The position numbers were made by a program, and so were the translations under genes. Of a stretch of 9,987 nucleotides of DNA, positions 6,594 to 9,987 are shown in pieces; the first letter of the stretch is position 1, and each line of letters opens with the position of its first letter. This DNA is from an uncultured Campylobacter sp. (GTDB lineage: Bacteria > Campylobacterota > Campylobacteria > Campylobacterales > Campylobacteraceae), in contig NZ_CALIIU010000065.1 in NCBI RefSeq assembly GCF_938017775.1, positions 1 to 9,987 of the forward strand. Reading direction: 5' to 3'. The notes under the pieces are model-generated. The model made no database searches and was not told the origin of the DNA. It was given only the letters and a program-made list of their open reading frames with translations.

Positions 6594-9386
6594 ATGCTCT
6601 ATTATGAAGTTGCGGTTTTGGGCGCCAGCCTAAAGCCGCTTACTTATAGTTCAAATTTTAAAATTCCATCTTATCAAATAGTATCCGTTCCCGTAAAATC
6701 GAGCGTCAAATCCGCCGTGGTTCTGCGCGAGGTTGCAAAGCCAAACTTCAAAACCAAGGAAATTTTAGAGATTTCGCAGCTTAAATTTAGCCCGTTTCAG
6801 ATCGCACTTGCAAATTTTATAGCACACTATTATGTTTGCGAAAAGGGCGTTGCTTTCGGGATTTTTGAGCCTGCGAGCGATACGACGCAGGATTTGCGGA
6901 ATTTGCAGGAGGATCCTATGACCGAGCGGAATTGCGCTTGCGAGCAAATTCCCGTTGGTGAGTTGGTCTCCGCTTGCAAACAAGCTTCTACCCGCGAACA
7001 AAATTTTATTTCCGAGCAGAATTCCATCACCACACAAAATTCTACGCTCGATGGGAATTTTAATGCCACACAAAATTCCGCCTCAATTCAAAATTCTGAA
7101 TTGAGGAGGAATTCTACTACCGCAGAAAATTCTGTTACTGTCATAAATTCCGTCATCGCGCCAAATTCCATGCAAAAGCAAAATTTGAAGCAGGCGCAAG
7201 ATATTATCTCGCAAAATTTGGCGTTAAATTCTACCGCCAACTCTATCCAGGTGTTTGACGACGGGCAAAATTCCGCTTCAGTGCAGAATTTCACATCAGA
7301 TCAAAATTCCGCCGCCATGAAGACCGCCATAAATTTTGCCGCTGCGCCGGGTTCGGCGCATAAACAAAATTTCGCCATCGCGCAAAATTCTATCCAAGAG
7401 TGGGATTTTGCCGATGGAGAGAATTCCGTTTCGATTCAAAATTCTACTTCAGCGCAAAATTCCGTCCTAATTCAAAATTTAGACGCTACCGCGCAAAGCT
7501 CCATCTCGCCGTCGCTATCTCCGCTTCAAATAGGTAAAATTCCAAACCTTACCCCCGCGCAGGAGCAAGCGCGTAAATTTGCCGAAGCCAATGAGACATC
7601 GCTGATTTTCGGCGATACGGGCAGCGGCAAGAGCGAAATTTATATCGCGCTGATCGCGCAGGCGCTCGCTGCAGGCAAGCAGGCGCTGTTTTTGATGCCC
7701 GAGATTTCGCTAACGCCGCAGATGACGAAGCGGCTACAGAGCTATTTCGGCGAGCGGCTCGGCGTATGGCACTCTAAAATTTCGCCCAAAAAAAAGCGCG
7801 AAATTTTAGAGAAATTTAACGCAGGCGAGATTCGGCTCATCGCGGGCGCTCGCTCGGCGCTGTTTTTGCCTTTTAGCGATCTGGGGCTCATCGTCGTGGA
7901 CGAGGAGCACGACGACAGCTACAAATCCGCCGCCGCGCCTCGCCTAAATGCCCGCGATGCCGCGATTTTCGTCGGCAAGAAGCTTGGCATCCGCGTGGTT
8001 TTGGGCTCTGCGACGCCCGCGCTTAGCACCTACGCGAAGCAGCCGCACTTCCGTCTGCGCGGCACCTATTTTAGCAGTGCCAAGCGCTTCATTTTCGACG
8101 AGGGCGAGACGGCGCTGAGCTCCAAAATTTTAACCGAGATTGGGCGTAGCCTCGAAGCGGGCAAGCAGGCGGTCCTGTTTTTGCCGACGCGCGCGAACTA
8201 CAAATATATGGTCTGCGAAAACTGCGGGCAGATCGTGCGCTGCCCGTTTTGCGCCGTCGGGATGAGCTATCACGCGGACGCTGCGGCGCTAAAGTGCCAT
8301 TACTGCGGCTTTAGCACGTTTTACAGGGCGTCTTGCGAAAACTGCGGCGGCGAGGTGATGCAGGCGCGCAAGATCGGTACCGGCGAGCTTGCGGCACAGC
8401 TTGCGGCGCGTTTCCCAAGCGCCCGCATCGCGAAATTTGATCGCGATGAGATTACCACGCAGCGCAAGCTTGAGGCGCTGCTAAATAACTTCAACGCCCA
8501 TAAAATCGACATTCTGGTAGGCACGCAGATGCTTAGCAAGGGGCACGATTACCATGGCGTGGATCTTGCGGTGATAATGGGGATCGACGAACATCTGAGC
8601 TATCCCGATTTTAGGGCGCGCGAAAAGACGCTGGCGCTTGCGATGCAGGTGGCTGGCCGCGCGGGTCGCTCGGGGCAGGGCAGGGTCGTCATACAGACGC
8701 GCCAGAGTGGCTTTTTTAGGGATTATATCGAAAACTACGATGATTTTTTGCGCGACGAGGCGGAGTTTCGCGAGGGGCTCTATCCGCCGTATATGCGGCT
8801 TTTGCGCGTGCTGATCTCGCATAAAAACGAAAACGCGGCGAGCGAGATAATGAACGTGGCGCTTGAGCTTTTGCGCCGCAAACAGGCGGGAGACAGCGCG
8901 TTTGCATCGCGTGACGGGCTAGACGCTAGGAGAGCAAATTTAAGCGCTTTAAATTTAGAAAATTCTGCGCAGCAGAGCGGCAAGCAAATATCAAATTTTA
9001 AATTTCAAAGCTCGGATCTGTGTGGGGGCGATGTAAATTTAAACCGCCAAAACGTTTCAAATTTAAAAAATGCCGCGCAAATTTCAGCTTGCGACGCAGG
9101 CGCAGGTAGCGTAAATTTAAAGCCTGAAAGAAACGAGATCGCGCAAAATTTTATAAATTTAGCGGCCGAAAATACTGCCGAAAATTCCGTGCAGTATTTG
9201 AAAGAGAAGACGAGCGAGAGCTTTGAGATCATCGGCTACGGCAAGGCGGGCATCGCCTATATCGCGTCGAAATTTCGCTTTGAAATTCTGCTGCGCGCTA
9301 GCTCGCACGTGCCGCTAATCAACGCCGCGCGCGCGCTTGAGCATCTGCCCGTCGAAATCGATATGGATCCCGTAAACTTCGGCTAG
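6594..9386 (+). CDS. priA: Primosomal protein N' (PriA replication-restart helicase) with two large insertions
   Basis: Superfamily 2 3'-5' DNA helicase that recognises stalled forks and reloads the replisome. The 930 residues read, in order: 3'-DNA-binding domain (1-93), insertion 1 (about 94-315), helicase lobe 1 with GDTGSGKS (Walker A, 340-347), MPEISLTPQ, GARSALFLPF, DEEHDDSYK (Walker B, 436-439) and GSATPA, lobe 2 with LVGTQMLSKGHDY and QVAGRAGRSGQGR (685-697), and a zinc-binding insert with all eight cysteines (541, 544, 550, 553, 568, 571, 581, 584). The C-terminal domain is broken by insertion 2 (about 766-870) and ends in FRFEILLRASS and DMDPVNFG. Without the insertions the length would be close to the just over 600 residues I recall for C. 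jejuni. Motifs are intact, so it should be active. The ATG has no clear ribosome site and follows the pseudopilin stop by 4 bases, suggesting translational coupling. The start matches the family's usual N-terminus. Confidence 0.95.
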   Translation: MLYYEVAVLGASLKPLTYSSNFKIPSYQIVSVPVKSSVKSAVVLREVAKPNFKTKEILEISQLKFSPFQIALANFIAHYYVCEKGVAFGIFEPASDTTQDLRNLQEDPMTERNCACEQIPVGELVSACKQASTREQNFISEQNSITTQNSTLDGNFNATQNSASIQNSELRRNSTTAENSVTVINSVIAPNSMQKQNLKQAQDIISQNLALNSTANSIQVFDDGQNSASVQNFTSDQNSAAMKTAINFAAAPGSAHKQNFAIAQNSIQEWDFADGENSVSIQNSTSAQNSVLIQNLDATAQSSISPSLSPLQIGKIPNLTPAQEQARKFAEANETSLIFGDTGSGKSEIYIALIAQALAAGKQALFLMPEISLTPQMTKRLQSYFGERLGVWHSKISPKKKREILEKFNAGEIRLIAGARSALFLPFSDLGLIVVDEEHDDSYKSAAAPRLNARDAAIFVGKKLGIRVVLGSATPALSTYAKQPHFRLRGTYFSSAKRFIFDEGETALSSKILTEIGRSLEAGKQAVLFLPTRANYKYMVCENCGQIVRCPFCAVGMSYHADAAALKCHYCGFSTFYRASCENCGGEVMQARKIGTGELAAQLAARFPSARIAKFDRDEITTQRKLEALLNNFNAHKIDILVGTQMLSKGHDYHGVDLAVIMGIDEHLSYPDFRAREKTLALAMQVAGRAGRSGQGRVVIQTRQSGFFRDYIENYDDFLRDEAEFREGLYPPYMRLLRVLISHKNENAASEIMNVALELLRRKQAGDSAFASRDGLDARRANLSALNLENSAQQSGKQISNFKFQSSDLCGGDVNLNRQNVSNLKNAAQISACDAGAGSVNLKPERNEIAQNFINLAAENTAENSVQYLKEKTSESFEIIGYGKAGIAYIASKFRFEILLRASSHVPLINAARALEHLPVEIDMDPVNFG
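6993..7208 (+). repeat. 18-bp tandem repeat, block A (12 units, coding xxQNSx)
   Basis: Twelve consecutive units in exact 18-base phase encode hexapeptides such as REQNFI, SEQNSI, TTQNST, ATQNSA, SIQNSE and TAENSV (PriA residues 134-205). The core is CAAAATTC or a one-base variant; the outer 8-10 bases differ between units. Eleven of twelve units hold an RAATTY hexamer (AAATTC, AAATTT, GAATTC or GAATTT); the exception is the last, QAQDII. Confidence 0.9.
7260..7313 (+). repeat. 18-bp tandem repeat, block B (3 units)
   Basis: Units DGQNSA, SVQNFT and SDQNSA (PriA residues 223-240), each with an RAATTY core. Between blocks A and B, and just after B, further out-of-phase sites occur (AAATTT near 7214, AAATTC near 7226, AAATTT near 7331). 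Confidence 0.85.
7359..7502 (+). repeat. 18-bp tandem repeat, block C (8 units)
   Basis: Units HKQNFA, IAQNSI, QEWDFA, DGENSV, SIQNST, SAQNSV, LIQNLD and ATAQSS (PriA residues 256-303). Six keep RAATTY; QEWDFA and ATAQSS have lost it. Phase within the block is exact, but shifted relative to block B. Confidence 0.85.
8889..9203 (+). other. PriA insertion 2, dense in AAATTT words
   Basis: Residues about 766-870 interrupt the C-terminal domain between the helix ending ALELLRR and the strand beginning SFEIIGYGKAGI. Twelve RAATTY hexamers, mostly AAATTT, are counted by eye, usually read as Asn-Leu or Asn-Phe (SALNLEN, SNFKFQ, DVNLNRQN, SVNLKPE, QNFINL). Spacing is irregular, unlike insertion 1. 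At least one copy (near 9079) is read in another frame as Gln-Ile-Ser, so the DNA word is shared more than the peptide. Confidence 0.75.
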
Positions 9387-9424
9387 ACGGAGCTTTTAAA
9401 ATTCGAGCGAAATTTTATTCATTG

Positions 9425-9447
9425 CGGACGCTTTTTTGCAGCGTTTG
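9425..9447 (+). terminator. Weak hairpin after priA, possible terminator
   Basis: CGGACGCT and AGCGTTTG can pair as an 8-bp stem (two G-U pairs) around a 7-base loop, about 40 bases after the priA stop, followed only by TTT. The lack of a proper U-tract makes intrinsic termination doubtful. The rest of the 119-base gap holds four RAATTY sites and the ribosome site of the next gene; no convincing -10 box was seen. Confidence 0.25.
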
Positions 9448-9505
9448 TTTGCGGAACGGGCTAAAAAAGAGTGGCAAAATTTCGGGCAAAATTTAAGGAG
9501 ACGAT

Positions 9506-9987
9506 TTGAGCGATAATTTAGATGAGCTAAGAGAGGCCTTGCGCAGAAGGCGCGCGAAGGCGTCTTGCGGATCGCAGACAGATAGTGACAATCCTGATGC
9601 TTGCGATCTAAATTTAAAACCAAATTTAAAGCTAGGCCGCTTGGAGCTTGCGGATGATAGCGCAGAAACATATACCGACAAGGACGCGAGCCTTTCGAGT
9701 AAGGATAATACCATAATCATAGATTATGACAGAGCCCCATTAATCATCACGGATCATCTATATCGCGATTACGTTAAATATCAATTCCCTGCGATGTGCT
9801 GCGTATTTTTAATATTTTTGTTTTTTGCCATCATCGTGGTGGGGCCGCCAGAGCTAGGCGTATTGCGAATGTTTATCCTAGTGCCCTTGCCGCTCATAGA
9901 GGCGGCTAGGCGCGAGGGCGAAGCATATTTCGTGATGACGAACTCTACCGTCGCGTATTATAAAAAGGGCGAAATTGTGAAATTTTT
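9506..9987 (+). CDS. Membrane protein of unknown function, N-terminal part (3' end outside window)
   Basis: Open for 160 codons to the right edge. The TTG start at 9506 is preceded by AAGGAG (9495-9500) at 5 bases, the strongest ribosome site in the region. The first ~85 residues are hydrophilic and look unstructured: a basic stretch (LREALRRRRAKA), then CDLNLKPNLKLGRLEL, then Asp/Ser-rich sequence. After a segment DHLYRDYVKYQFP comes a hydrophobic pair (about residues 97-131: a Cys-Cys start and FLIFLFFAIIVV, a short PPELG turn, then MFILVPLPLI). The last visible part, YFVMTNSTVAYYKKGEIVKF, resembles the strand pattern of bacterial PH-like (YdbS/DUF304-type) domains, where a membrane hairpin precedes the domain; this is only a suggestion. 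I do not recognise the gene. Confidence 0.75.
   Translation, partial: MSDNLDELREALRRRRAKASCGSQTDSDNPDACDLNLKPNLKLGRLELADDSAETYTDKDASLSSKDNTIIIDYDRAPLIITDHLYRDYVKYQFPAMCCVFLIFLFFAIIVVGPPELGVLRMFILVPLPLIEAARREGEAYFVMTNSTVAYYKKGEIVKF

Larger units (their letters stand above)
6873..7538 (+). other. PriA insertion 1 (between the DNA-binding and helicase domains)
   Basis: Residues about 94-315, placed where other PriA proteins have a short linker or a winged-helix domain. Composition is dominated by Asn, Gln, Ser, Ala and Thr with no predicted hydrophobic core, so it is probably disordered or an extended repeat. Most of it is the hexapeptide repeat listed separately; the first ~40 residues (with Cys113, Cys115 and Cys128) are not repetitive. 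Boundaries are by eye. Confidence 0.8.

Noticed and set aside
7088..7294. Open minus-strand frames across the priA repeat (also 6830-7069 and 6765-7073), with Phe-Cys and Glu-Phe repeats
   Set aside because: An 18-base repeat is a multiple of three, so it keeps opposite-strand frames open automatically. There is no ribosome site or family resemblance, and the conserved PriA frame is certain.
6993..7502. CRISPR array
   Set aside because: The shared core is only 8 bases, repeats are 18 bases apart, the region is in frame within PriA, and no cas genes are near.

Overview
The window looks like the chromosome of a Campylobacter species with a relatively GC-rich genome (a C. gracilis, C. showae or C. 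rectus type is my guess). The evidence is the AAATTT/AAAATT-rich wording of the coding regions, frequent TTG starts behind good AAGGAG-type ribosome sites, promoters with a clear TATAAT and no obvious -35, and a gene order (slt - yggT - gltX, then divergent metallophosphoesterase - psd) that I recall from C. jejuni as Cj0843c-Cj0847. The window is ordinary chromosome: no rRNA, tRNA, insertion sequence, CRISPR array or prophage gene was seen.

Layout. Positions 1-2655 (minus strand) hold a tightly overlapping three-gene unit, gltX (glutamyl-tRNA synthetase), a YggT-family membrane protein and the N-terminal part of a soluble lytic murein transglycosylase whose catalytic end lies outside the window. 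A 114-bp divergent promoter region (2656-2769) separates it from a plus-strand operon at 2770-6024: mscL, a Crp/Fnr-family regulator, a membrane-anchored metallophosphoesterase and phosphatidylserine decarboxylase, with gaps of 9, 3 and 0 bases. A strong new promoter at about 6073 starts a second plus-strand unit: a type IV pilin-like/pseudopilin protein and, 4 bases later, priA (replication restart helicase). After a 119-bp gap a membrane protein of unknown function begins at 9506 and runs off the right edge.

The left unit serves translation and cell-wall turnover. The middle operon is about the cell envelope (tension-gated channel, membrane phosphoesterase, phospholipid synthesis) with its own regulator. 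The right unit couples a pseudopilin, possibly of the DNA-uptake apparatus, to a replication-restart helicase.

The most unusual signal is inside priA. The gene encodes 930 residues, while the Campylobacter protein as I recall it has a little over 600. The excess sits in two insertions. The first (residues about 94-315) is largely a hexapeptide/18-bp repeat array with core CAAAATTC (Gln-Asn-Ser). By eye 20 of 23 units keep an RAATTY hexamer, and 3 more such sites lie between the blocks. The second insertion (about 766-870) holds 12 RAATTY sites in about 315 bp. RAATTY is the site methylated by the orphan methyltransferase CtsM of C. jejuni, needed there for DNA to be accepted in natural transformation. 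The array may therefore be a DNA-level signal carried inside a protein-coding gene, a hypothesis that should be tested. Psd also carries a roughly 90-residue low-complexity insertion.
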